NCBI RefSeq assembly: GCF_000429785.1
Contig: NZ_AUCN01000017.1
Location: 186,001 to 250,000 of the forward strand
Length of the DNA stretch: 64,000 nucleotides
Reading direction: 5' to 3'
Source of the DNA: Chitinibacter tainanensis DSM 15459
GTDB taxonomy: Bacteria > Pseudomonadota > Gammaproteobacteria > Burkholderiales > Chitinibacteraceae
The translations under genes and the position numbers were made by a program. The notes beneath the pieces are model-generated. The model ran no database searches, was not told the origin of the DNA, and saw nothing but the letters and a program-made list of their open reading frames with translations. Position 1 is the stretch's first letter. Every line of letters begins with the position of its first letter. This document shows, piece after piece, positions 42,918-50,217 of this stretch.

Positions 42918-44873
42918 ATGGCGCGTATTCCAGAGGATTTTATTCAGGATTTGCTCAACCGCGTTGATATTGTCGACGTGGTGGAGCGCTATTTGCCGCT
43001 GAAAAAAGCCGGCCAGAATTACATGGCATGCTGTCCGTTTCACAAAGAGAAATCCCCTTCGTTTACAGTGAGCCCCACCAAGCAGTTTTATCACTGCTTT
43101 GGCTGCGGTGCACATGGCTCGGCGCTGAGCTTTGTGATGGAACATCAGGCGCTGAGCTTTCCGGATGCGGTGCGGCAGTTGGCCGAATCGGTGGGTATGA
43201 CGGTGCCAAGTGAAGACAAGCCGCCCAGCCCGGCGCAGCAAAAAGCGCCGGGGATTTTTGATGTCTTAAAAACCGCCTTCGATTTTTACCGCGCCCAGCT
43301 CAAAACCTCGCCAGCGGCGATTGAATATTTCAAAAAACGTGGCGTGGCCGGTAAAACCGCGGCGAGATTTGGTTTGGGTTTTGCGCCAGGCGGGGAAGAT
43401 TGGCAGCCTTTAAAAGCGGCATTTCCGGATTACGACTGGAATGCTTTGCTGGCTGAGGCCGGCTTGGTGATCGACAAAGAAGAAACCAAGCGTCGCTATG
43501 ATCGCTTCCGTGATCGGGTGATGTTTCCGATTATGAATCAGCGTAGCCAAATCATTGGTTTTGGCGGCCGGATTATGGGGCAGGGCGAGCCTAAATACCT
43601 GAATTCGCCCGAAACGCCGGTATTTGAAAAGGGTCGTGAGCTGTATGGCTTGCCGCAAGCGCGGGCGGCGATCCGCGATCGCGGGCGGGTGCTGGTGTGC
43701 GAAGGCTATATGGATGTGGTGATGCTGCATCAGCATGGTGTCGAATACGCGGTGGCCTCGCTCGGTACCGCCTGCACGCCAGAGCATATTCGCAAATTGC
43801 TCAAGCTGGCGGATGAAGTGGTGTTTGGCTTTGATGGCGATAAAGCAGGCCGTCGCGCCGCATGGCGGGCGCTGGAAAACAGCTTGCCCGAAGTGCGCGA
43901 TGGCAAAGAGCTACGGTTTTTGTTTTTGCCGGCCGAGCATGATCCGGATTCGTATGTGCAGGAATTTGGTCAGGCACGCTTTGAGCAGTTGATCACCCAA
44001 GAGGCGCTGCCACTCTCGCAGTATTTGCTTAAAGAGTTGTCGGCGCAGGTGGAGCTCACGATGGAAGAGGGGCGAGCCAAGTTGTTGCGCTTGGCGCAGC
44101 CCTATCTTGAACAGCTGAATCTCGCCCCGATCTTGAAATTAATGCTGAGCAAGCGCTTGGCCGAGCTGTGCCAGCTCACCATGGACGAGATGAGCCAGGT
44201 TTTATCTGGGGTATCTTCGTCTAGGCAAGCTAATGAAATGCCTGTGGCGCAATACTCGGATGGTGTATATGCCGAGGCTGCATCCGGCTACGCGCCGGCG
44301 GCGCCATTCGAGCGCAATCGCGGATGGCGCAGTGCGCGAGCGGGTCGGGATGGGCGTGACAGTGGTTGGACGCCGCGCAGTGGCAAAGGGCAGTGGCGCA
44401 ATGGCCGTTTTGGCGATCGCGAGCAACGCCCGCCCACTCTGCCGCCACGACCCAAGCAAGATCCTTTGTTGCGGGTGTTGCAACTTGCGGTGCAGCGCCC
44501 GGAGCTGGTGGCGGGGAGTGAAGCGCTGGAGCTGGCGTGGGGCCTGGAAGGGCAGGTGGGGCTGGTGCGTGAAGTGCTGCAATATATTCGCAATCAGGCT
44601 GACATAAGCTCGACGGCTTTGCTGGAGCATTGGCGCGGCGCGCCAATTTATCCGCGATTGCAACAAGTGCAGCGCGACTCGCAGGGCATGTTTGATAAAT
44701 TTGCCCACGATGAGCTGCAGGCAGAATTTTGTGACAGTTTGCACAATGCCGCCCAAACCCAGCGACGGGGTTCTACACTGGATCGAAAGGCCGAGCTGGA
44801 ATACCGCGATGCACACGGTGGGTTAACCGACGCCGAACGTGCCGAGTATCTGGCGTTATTGTTGAAAAAATAA
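42918..44873 (+). CDS. dnaG: DNA primase
   Basis: This 651-aa enzyme makes RNA primers at the fork. The N-terminal CHC2 zinc domain is visible (ACCPFHKEKSPSF and FYHCFGCGAHG), then the RNA polymerase domain (VMFPIMNQRSQIIGFGGRIM), TOPRIM motifs (VLVCEGYMDVVMLHQ, FGFDGDKAGRRAAW) and the C-terminal helicase-binding domain. A low-complexity Arg/Gly-rich linker lies near residues 450-500. It sits immediately before rpoD. Confidence 0.98.
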   Translation: MARIPEDFIQDLLNRVDIVDVVERYLPLKKAGQNYMACCPFHKEKSPSFTVSPTKQFYHCFGCGAHGSALSFVMEHQALSFPDAVRQLAESVGMTVPSEDKPPSPAQQKAPGIFDVLKTAFDFYRAQLKTSPAAIEYFKKRGVAGKTAARFGLGFAPGGEDWQPLKAAFPDYDWNALLAEAGLVIDKEETKRRYDRFRDRVMFPIMNQRSQIIGFGGRIMGQGEPKYLNSPETPVFEKGRELYGLPQARAAIRDRGRVLVCEGYMDVVMLHQHGVEYAVASLGTACTPEHIRKLLKLADEVVFGFDGDKAGRRAAWRALENSLPEVRDGKELRFLFLPAEHDPDSYVQEFGQARFEQLITQEALPLSQYLLKELSAQVELTMEEGRAKLLRLAQPYLEQLNLAPILKLMLSKRLAELCQLTMDEMSQVLSGVSSSRQANEMPVAQYSDGVYAEAASGYAPAAPFERNRGWRSARAGRDGRDSGWTPRSGKGQWRNGRFGDREQRPPTLPPRPKQDPLLRVLQLAVQRPELVAGSEALELAWGLEGQVGLVREVLQYIRNQADISSTALLEHWRGAPIYPRLQQVQRDSQGMFDKFAHDELQAEFCDSLHNAAQTQRRGSTLDRKAELEYRDAHGGLTDAERAEYLALLLKK

Positions 44874-44928
44874 GCCCTTAGCCCCATTAAAACACAGTGG
44901 CTTGGGGATAGTAACCATGGTGGCAGGG

Positions 44929-44957
44929 GCGACAGCCCCCCCAAACTCTGGTATAAT
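44929..44957 (+). promoter_or_regulatory. Promoter in front of rpoD
   Basis: GCGACA (44929-44934), 17-bp spacer, TATAAT (44952-44957) with an extended TGG just before the -10. It lies 33 bp upstream of the rpoD ATG and gives rpoD its own start besides operon read-through. Confidence 0.75.
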
Positions 44958-44989
44958 TTTCGGTTTTGCTAGACACATCAAGTAGAGTC

Positions 44990-46927
44990 ATGGCAGCAGA
45001 TAAAAAACACGACAAAGAAAATCCTGAATTGAGCGGCAAGGAAGCGGTTGAGAAACTCGACCCTGAAGCGCGCAAAGCGAAATTCAAATCCCTGATCGTT
45101 CTCGGCAAGGAGCGCGGCTACCTGACGTACGCCGAGATCAACGATCACTTGCCAGAAGACATGCTGGATGCCGAACAGATCGAAGGCATCATCAGCATGA
45201 TCTCCAACATGGGCATTCAGGTCTACGATGAGGCGCCAGATGCCGAAGACCTGCTGATGTCGGATGCGCCTGCTGCAGTGGCTGATGAAGATGCCGCCGA
45301 AGAAGCAGAGGCCGCGCTGTCATCGGTAGATGCCGAATTTGGCCGTACCACCGACCCTGTGCGGATGTATATGCGCGAAATGGGTACCGTGGAACTCTTG
45401 ACCCGTGAAGGCGAAATTGAAATCGCCAAGCGGATCGAAGACGGCCTGCGCCACATGATTACCGCTATTTCCGCCTGCCCAACCACGATTGGCCAGATTA
45501 TTGATCTGGTTGATCAAGGTTTGAGCGATGAGATCCGCATCGATGATGTGATTGATGGTTTTATCGACCCGAACGCGGTGGAAGAAGAAGAGCAAGAGCC
45601 TGATCTGCCCGATCCAGATGCCATCGAAGAAGGCGATGAAGAAGACGAGGAAGAAGACGACGATGGCGACAGCGCTGCTGCTGCATCAAGCGCCAACCTT
45701 GAGCTTCTGAAAGAGCAGGCGCGTGAGCGTTTCCTGCTGATTCGTGATCTGTATGACAAAATGCTGCAAGCGCTGGCCAGCGGTGGTACAGCCAATCCGG
45801 CCTACCAGCAACACCAGCAAGCCATTGCGGATGAATTCCAGACCATTCGTTTCTCGGCGCGCCAAGTTGAGTCACTGTGCGATGTGATGCGCTCGATGGT
45901 GGATGACATCCGGACGCACGAACGCCAGATCATGGATCTGTGTACGCGTCGGGTTGGTATGCCGCGTGATCATTTCATTAAAGTATTCCCGGGTCGGGAA
46001 ACAGATATGGAATGGGTGAACGAAGAAGTTTCGGCCGAGCATTCATACTCGGGCGTGATGTTCCGTTACAAGCACGCGATCATGGAAAAGCAGCAAAAGC
46101 TCAATGAGCTGCAAGAGCAATCAAAAATCAGCATTAAAGAGCTGAAAGAGATTTCTCGGCAGATGAGCACCGGCGAAGCCAAGGCCCGCCGTGCTAAGCG
46201 TGAAATGATTGAAGCCAACTTGCGTCTGGTGATTTCGATTGCCAAGAAATACACCAACCGCGGTCTGCAATTCCTTGATTTGATTCAGGAAGGCAATATC
46301 GGCTTGATGAAAGCGGTGGATAAATTCGAATATCGCCGTGGCTACAAGTTCTCAACTTATGCCACCTGGTGGATTCGTCAGGCGATTACCCGTTCGATTG
46401 CCGATCAGGCGCGCACGATCCGGATTCCGGTGCACATGATCGAAACGATCAACAAGATGAACCGCATTCAGCGGCAAATCTTGCAGGAAACCGGCCTGGA
46501 AGCCACGCCGGAAGAATTGGCGATCCGCATGGAAATGCCGGAAGACAAGATTCGCAAAATCTTGAAAATCGCCAAAGAGCCGATTTCGATGGAAACCCCA
46601 ATCGGTGATGACGATGACTCGCACTTGGGCGACTTCATCGAAGACCAGAACAATATGGCGCCGGCTGATGCCGCTGTCTATGCCGGTCTGCGTGAAGCTA
46701 CCCGCGAAGTGCTCGATACCCTGACACCACGCGAAGCCAAAGTGCTGCGCATGCGTTTTGGTATCGATATGAGCACTGATCACACGCTGGAAGAAGTGGG
46801 CAAACAGTTTGACGTGACCCGTGAGCGGATTCGTCAGATTGAAGCCAAGGCGCTGCGTAAGTTGCGCCATCCAACTCGTTCAGAAAGATTGAAGAGTTTT
46901 ATTGAAAACGCCGCCAGCGACCAGTAA
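44990..46927 (+). CDS. rpoD: RNA polymerase primary sigma factor (sigma-70)
   Basis: This 645-aa sigma factor carries region 1.1, region 1.2 ([20 protein letters not shown]), a very acidic insert near residues 200-225, region 2 ([20 protein letters not shown]), region 3 ([20 protein letters not shown]) and region 4.2 ([20 protein letters not shown]). The start at 44990 ([10 protein letters not shown]) has AGTAGAG nearby; the TTG at 44966 is too close to the -10. A tRNA gene starts 14 bp after its stop with no terminator between. Confidence 0.98.
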   Translation: MAADKKHDKENPELSGKEAVEKLDPEARKAKFKSLIVLGKERGYLTYAEINDHLPEDMLDAEQIEGIISMISNMGIQVYDEAPDAEDLLMSDAPAAVADEDAAEEAEAALSSVDAEFGRTTDPVRMYMREMGTVELLTREGEIEIAKRIEDGLRHMITAISACPTTIGQIIDLVDQGLSDEIRIDDVIDGFIDPNAVEEEEQEPDLPDPDAIEEGDEEDEEEDDDGDSAAAASSANLELLKEQARERFLLIRDLYDKMLQALASGGTANPAYQQHQQAIADEFQTIRFSARQVESLCDVMRSMVDDIRTHERQIMDLCTRRVGMPRDHFIKVFPGRETDMEWVNEEVSAEHSYSGVMFRYKHAIMEKQQKLNELQEQSKISIKELKEISRQMSTGEAKARRAKREMIEANLRLVISIAKKYTNRGLQFLDLIQEGNIGLMKAVDKFEYRRGYKFSTYATWWIRQAITRSIADQARTIRIPVHMIETINKMNRIQRQILQETGLEATPEELAIRMEMPEDKIRKILKIAKEPISMETPIGDDDDSHLGDFIEDQNNMAPADAAVYAGLREATREVLDTLTPREAKVLRMRFGIDMSTDHTLEEVGKQFDVTRERIRQIEAKALRKLRHPTRSERLKSFIENAASDQ

Positions 46928-46941
46928 AATGCTCACCTTTC

Positions 46942-47018
46942 GGGCCTTTAGCTCAGTCGGTTAGAGCAGAGGACTCATAATCCTTTGGTCGCGGGTTCGA
47001 GCCCCGCAGGGCCTACCA
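46942..47018 (+). tRNA. tRNA with CAU anticodon (Ile2 or Met)
   Basis: A 77-nt cloverleaf with encoded CCA: acceptor GGGCCTT/AGGGCCT (with two G-U pairs), D arm GCTC-AGTCGGTTA-GAGC, anticodon arm GAGGA-CTCATAA-TCCTT, T arm GCGGG-TTCGAGC-CCCGC. CAU serves elongator Met or, after lysidine change, Ile2. It lacks the initiator C1 mismatch. Resemblance to ileX, which also neighbours rpoD in E. coli, favours Ile2. Confidence 0.95.
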
Positions 47019-47028
47019 AAGAAATCAA

Positions 47029-47057
47029 GGGCTTAGCTTCGGCTAAGCCCTTTTTTT
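47029..47057 (+). terminator. Terminator after the rpoD-tRNA unit
   Basis: GGGCTTAGC-ttcg-GCTAAGCCC, a stable tetraloop hairpin, followed by seven T. Confidence 0.95.
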
Positions 47058-47191
47058 GGCCTCTCTCAGGCAACTCCCAATTCTGTAAGCGGATACAAGT
47101 GTCTAACTTGCTGAAGATCTATTAGGGGGTGGTGGTTTTGGGCTGCGTAAGTATGTTTCTCATCGCATGAGAATTTGCGAAGCTGCAGAAG

Positions 47192-47241
47192 ATGACCTCC
47201 AAAAATATGGCGCCCTTGGCGCCATTATTTTTGGAGGTCAT
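47192..47241 (-). terminator. Very long near-perfect hairpin after lipoprotein gene
   Basis: Arms of 23-24 bp (ATGACCTCCAAAAATAT then GGCGCC, loop CTT, and the complement) with one bulged T span 47192-47241, ending at the stop codon of the minus-strand gene. A run of five T/A lies inside the stem rather than after it. It may act as terminator or mRNA 3' stabiliser. Confidence 0.7.
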
Positions 47242-47760
47242 TTAGATGGAAGGACAACTACCGGGCTGAATTTGCACTTGGGTCATGCCATTGCTTTGCG
47301 TAATGCTGAAATGGTTATCACCATTAAAATTAATCGTCGGGCTTAGCTCAGTTGGAATCTGGGCTTTATTGCCTGCATTAATGCGTAGCCAGGTATCTGG
47401 CACTTGATAGCGATTTGCTGCCACAGCCTTAATATAAACCGGTAAACGGATCGCTGGATCGCTGCTGCTATTGCTGTTGAGCCCCGTGAGCGCCATGCTT
47501 TCGCGTTGGCCATTGGGCGAGTGGTATTGGCTGAAATAATCTACCGGCGAAATAGTGTTAAGTTGGCAAACATACACGCGCAGCTCAAGCAGATCATTCT
47601 CTTTGACTTCTTTTGTGGTCCCATTGATTAGTAATTGCCAGCTATTTTTGGGCGAAGGGCTGGGGCTCGGGATTGGGCCAATACTGATACCGCCACCACC
47701 GCAGGCACTGAGGGGGGCGATGGCAAGGGCGGTCAGTGCCAGCGAGTTGAGTTTGAACAT
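47242..47760 (-). CDS. Lipoprotein of unknown function
   Basis: This 172-aa protein has a lipobox (APLSAC, Cys20) followed by GGGG and a Pro/Ser linker (GPIPSPSPSP), then a soluble domain with WQLLINGTTKEVKENDLLEL, VYIKAVAANRYQVPDTWLRI and a C-terminal Cys (QPGSCPSI) that could pair with the one in VYVCQL. I recognise no family. Standing alone between a tRNA terminator and the ammonium transporter, it gives no context clue. Confidence 0.72.
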   Translation of the reverse strand: MFKLNSLALTALAIAPLSACGGGGISIGPIPSPSPSPKNSWQLLINGTTKEVKENDLLELRVYVCQLNTISPVDYFSQYHSPNGQRESMALTGLNSNSSSDPAIRLPVYIKAVAANRYQVPDTWLRINAGNKAQIPTELSPTINFNGDNHFSITQSNGMTQVQIQPGSCPSI

Positions 47761-47831
47761 CGTGTTTTTCCAGAGCTGGGGCGTTAGCCCCTAGGTTTTA
47801 TGTCATCAGCGTAGGGGCGGATTCTAGAGTG

Positions 47832-47942
47832 ATTGCTTGGGCGTTTCGTAGCAAAATTAACTCTAAAAGCGCCAAGCAATACGCTTGACGATGCTCTGGA
47901 AGGCAGGGGCGATGGCCCTGTGGCAAGGTCTAGCCAAGGGCC
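47832..47942. repeat. Inverted repeats downstream of amt
   Basis: ATTGCTTGG (47832-47840) is mirrored by CCAAGCAAT (47872-47880), and GGCCC-tg-TGGC (47914-47924) pairs with GCCA-a-GGGCC (47933-47942). The second is a compact hairpin 31 bp after the amt stop and may end its transcript, though no T run follows. Confidence 0.5.
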
Positions 47943-47972
47943 ATCGATATTGATGGATTTAAACGGCTGGTG

Positions 47973-49175
47973 TTACCAATTGGTCTCACGCTCCGGGCTG
48001 GCGGAGATTTGGTGGATGCTCAGATCGGCGCCGTTGAATTCTTCTTCATCGCTGAGGCGAATGCCGACGGTTTTCTTGAGTAGCCCATACACGATCCAGC
48101 CGCCGGCAAAGGCAATGGCCACCCCCAGAGCGGTGCCGATGAGTTGCGATAGGATACTCACCCCACCCATACCGCCCAGTGCCTCGCTACCAAAGATACC
48201 GGCGGCAATACCCCCCCAGGCGCCACACAGGCCGTGCAGTGGCCAGACGCCCAGCACATCATCGATTTTCCATTTGTTTTGCGTCACGGTGAACAGGTAC
48301 ACAAACATGCCACCTGCGATGCCACCGACTACCAGTGCGCCCAGTGGGTGCATGATGTCCGAGCCGGCACATACGGCCACCAGGCCGGCGAGCGGGCCAT
48401 TGTGGATGAAGCCGGGGTCGTTTTTGCCCATGAACGTGGCCACCAGCGTGCCGCCCACCATGGCCATCAGCGAGTTCATGGCCACGAGGCCCGAGATGCC
48501 TTCGATTTTTTGCGCGCTCATCACGTTAAAACCAAACCAGCCAACGATCAGAATCCAGGCGCCCAGCGCCAGAAAGGGGATGCTTGACGGTGGGTGGGCA
48601 GCGATGCGGCCTTCTTTGCTGTAACGGCCGCGGCGTGCACCAAGATGTAGCACGGCGGCAAGGGCAATCCAGCCGCCAACCGCGTGCACGACTACCGAGC
48701 CGGCAAAATCATGGAAAGTGGCGCCAAAGCTGGCTTTCAGCCAATCTTGCAGCCCGTAGTTGTTATTCCAGATCATGCCTTCAAAGAAGGGATACACCAG
48801 CCCCACCAGCAAAAATGTGGCGGCAGTTTGCGGGTGAAATTTGGCCCGCTCGGCAATCCCGCCCGAAATAATGGCGGGAATCGCGGCCGCGAAGGTAACA
48901 AGGAAGAAAAACTTCACCAGCCCATAGCCACTAGCAGCGGTGAGGGTTTGCACCGGCCCGAGCAAGCTCACGCCATAGGCCACGCTGTAGCCAATGAAAT
49001 AGTAGGCGAGGGTGGAAACGGCAAAATCGGTCAGGATTTTAACCAGGGCGTTCACCTGATTCTTTTTGCGTACCGTACCCAGCTCCAGAAAAGCAAAGCC
49101 GGCATGCATGGCCAGAATCATGATGGCGCCCAGAAGGATAAACAGTACGTCCGTACTGGTGCGAAATGCGTCCAT
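47973..49175 (-). CDS. amt: Ammonium transporter
   Basis: This 400-aa Amt/Rh protein has eleven membrane segments. The twin pore histidines are in FAGSVVVHAVGGW and WPLHGLCGAWGG; other conserved blocks are MHAGFAFLELGTVRKKNQVN, IISGGIAERAKFHP and SLMAMVGGTLVATF. No cleavable signal peptide is evident. It should bring in ammonium when nitrogen is scarce. No glnK neighbour is present, unlike the usual pair. Its promoter region carries a sigma-54 site and an NtrC-like box. Confidence 0.95.
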   Translation of the reverse strand: MDAFRTSTDVLFILLGAIMILAMHAGFAFLELGTVRKKNQVNALVKILTDFAVSTLAYYFIGYSVAYGVSLLGPVQTLTAASGYGLVKFFFLVTFAAAIPAIISGGIAERAKFHPQTAATFLLVGLVYPFFEGMIWNNNYGLQDWLKASFGATFHDFAGSVVVHAVGGWIALAAVLHLGARRGRYSKEGRIAAHPPSSIPFLALGAWILIVGWFGFNVMSAQKIEGISGLVAMNSLMAMVGGTLVATFMGKNDPGFIHNGPLAGLVAVCAGSDIMHPLGALVVGGIAGGMFVYLFTVTQNKWKIDDVLGVWPLHGLCGAWGGIAAGIFGSEALGGMGGVSILSQLIGTALGVAIAFAGGWIVYGLLKKTVGIRLSDEEEFNGADLSIHQISASPERETNW

Positions 49176-49215
49176 GTGTGCTCTCTCAAATCGTCATTTT
49201 TATGGCGCGTTTGCT

Positions 49216-49231
49216 AGCAAAGTTTGTGCCA
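49216..49231 (-). promoter_or_regulatory. Sigma-54 promoter of amt
   Basis: On the minus strand TGGCACAAACTTTGCT matches the -24/-12 consensus TGGCAC-N5-TTGCW exactly. The -12 GC is about 41 bp from the amt ATG, giving a leader of roughly 30 nt. Confidence 0.85.
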
Positions 49232-49295
49232 ATGCGCTGGCATGGTGCAAAGCCAGATTTGCTGCGGCCTTGTGGTGCGCACGGCATGCCGAATG

Positions 49296-49312
49296 TGCGT
49301 ATTTATGGTGCG
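49296..49312. promoter_or_regulatory. NtrC-like binding site
   Basis: TGCGTATTTATGGTGCG matches the dyad TGCACC-N5-GGTGCA imperfectly in the left half and well in the right. It is about 75 bp upstream of the sigma-54 promoter, a normal enhancer distance. Further GGTGC half-sites lie at 49244 and 49273. Confidence 0.55.
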
Positions 49313-49467
49313 TGGCACGTATTGCGCACAAAAATAGTGCGCTTGTGTATGAAGGGAGTGGCGATGAAGTGGGAGTAAAATTTAGACTGTATGGGTATAT
49401 AGATAAATGCATTTCAGGGGAATGCTTCTGCGTCTATACCTTAGTGGGGTATGTTGCATCTGGGCGT

Positions 49468-49491
49468 AAAAAAACCCGCCGCAGCGGGTTT
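49468..49491 (-). terminator. Terminator of ppa
   Basis: On the minus strand AAACCCGC-tgcg-GCGGGTTT followed by TTTTAC, 18 bp after the ppa stop. Confidence 0.88.
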
Positions 49492-49509
49492 GGGCTAGCT
49501 GGTGAGCAC

Positions 49510-50040
49510 TTAGGCTTTTTGTGCGCGCTCGTAGCTGGTCATGATTTCGGCTTCGGCCGCGGCTTTATCGCCCCAACCGGTAACTTTCACCCACTTACCT
49601 TTTTCCAGGTCTTTGTAGTGTTCGAAGTAGTGTTTTACCTGGGCCAGCAGCAATTCTGGAATGTCTTCCAGTTTTTCGATGTGGGCAAACATCGCGCACA
49701 CTTTCGGTACTGGTACGGCAATGACTTTGGCGTCCATGCCTGATTCGTCTTCCATGCCCAGCACGCCCACCGCGCGGCATTTGATCACCATGCCTGGGGC
49801 CAATGGGAATGGGGTGTACACCAGTACATCGACTGGATCACCATCCAGCGACAGGGTGTGTGGCACGAAACCGTAGTTCATCGGGTAAGACATCGAAGTA
49901 CCCACAAAGCGGTCAACGATGATGGCGCCCGATTCTTTGTCGAATTCGTATTTTACCGGTGGCGCATTGGCTGGGATTTCGATAATAACGTTGAAATCTT
50001 CCGGCAGATTTTTGCCAGCGGCAATTTTGCTGATGTCCAT
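49510..50040 (-). CDS. ppa: Inorganic pyrophosphatase
   Basis: This 176-aa family I enzyme hydrolyses pyrophosphate in the cytosol. It shows [40 protein letters not shown] with the metal-binding DGDPVDVLV signature, and [20 protein letters not shown]. The start at 50040 ([16 protein letters not shown]) has AGGATT upstream and gives normal length; the earlier ATG at 50094 adds 18 atypical residues. Confidence 0.97.
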   Translation of the reverse strand: MDISKIAAGKNLPEDFNVIIEIPANAPPVKYEFDKESGAIIVDRFVGTSMSYPMNYGFVPHTLSLDGDPVDVLVYTPFPLAPGMVIKCRAVGVLGMEDESGMDAKVIAVPVPKVCAMFAHIEKLEDIPELLLAQVKHYFEHYKDLEKGKWVKVTGWGDKAAAEAEIMTSYERAQKA

Positions 50041-50217
50041 TGTTTCAATCCTGCAGTGTGTAAGTAGGAAAACCGCGCAATTATATCTTGCCACCTGCCA
50101 AAGCGGTGAGCCGGTGGTGGGCTGTCATGGAAATTTCCTTATTTTGCACTGCAAAATTAGAGCTTGTTGCCAAGCGCATATACAATAAAGCAAGTAATTC
50201 TGACGGATGCCCCCACC

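Noticed and set aside
47833-48624. 263-codon open frame antisense to amt
   Set aside because: Pro/Ser/Thr-rich mirror of membrane helices; amt is clearly real on the other strand.
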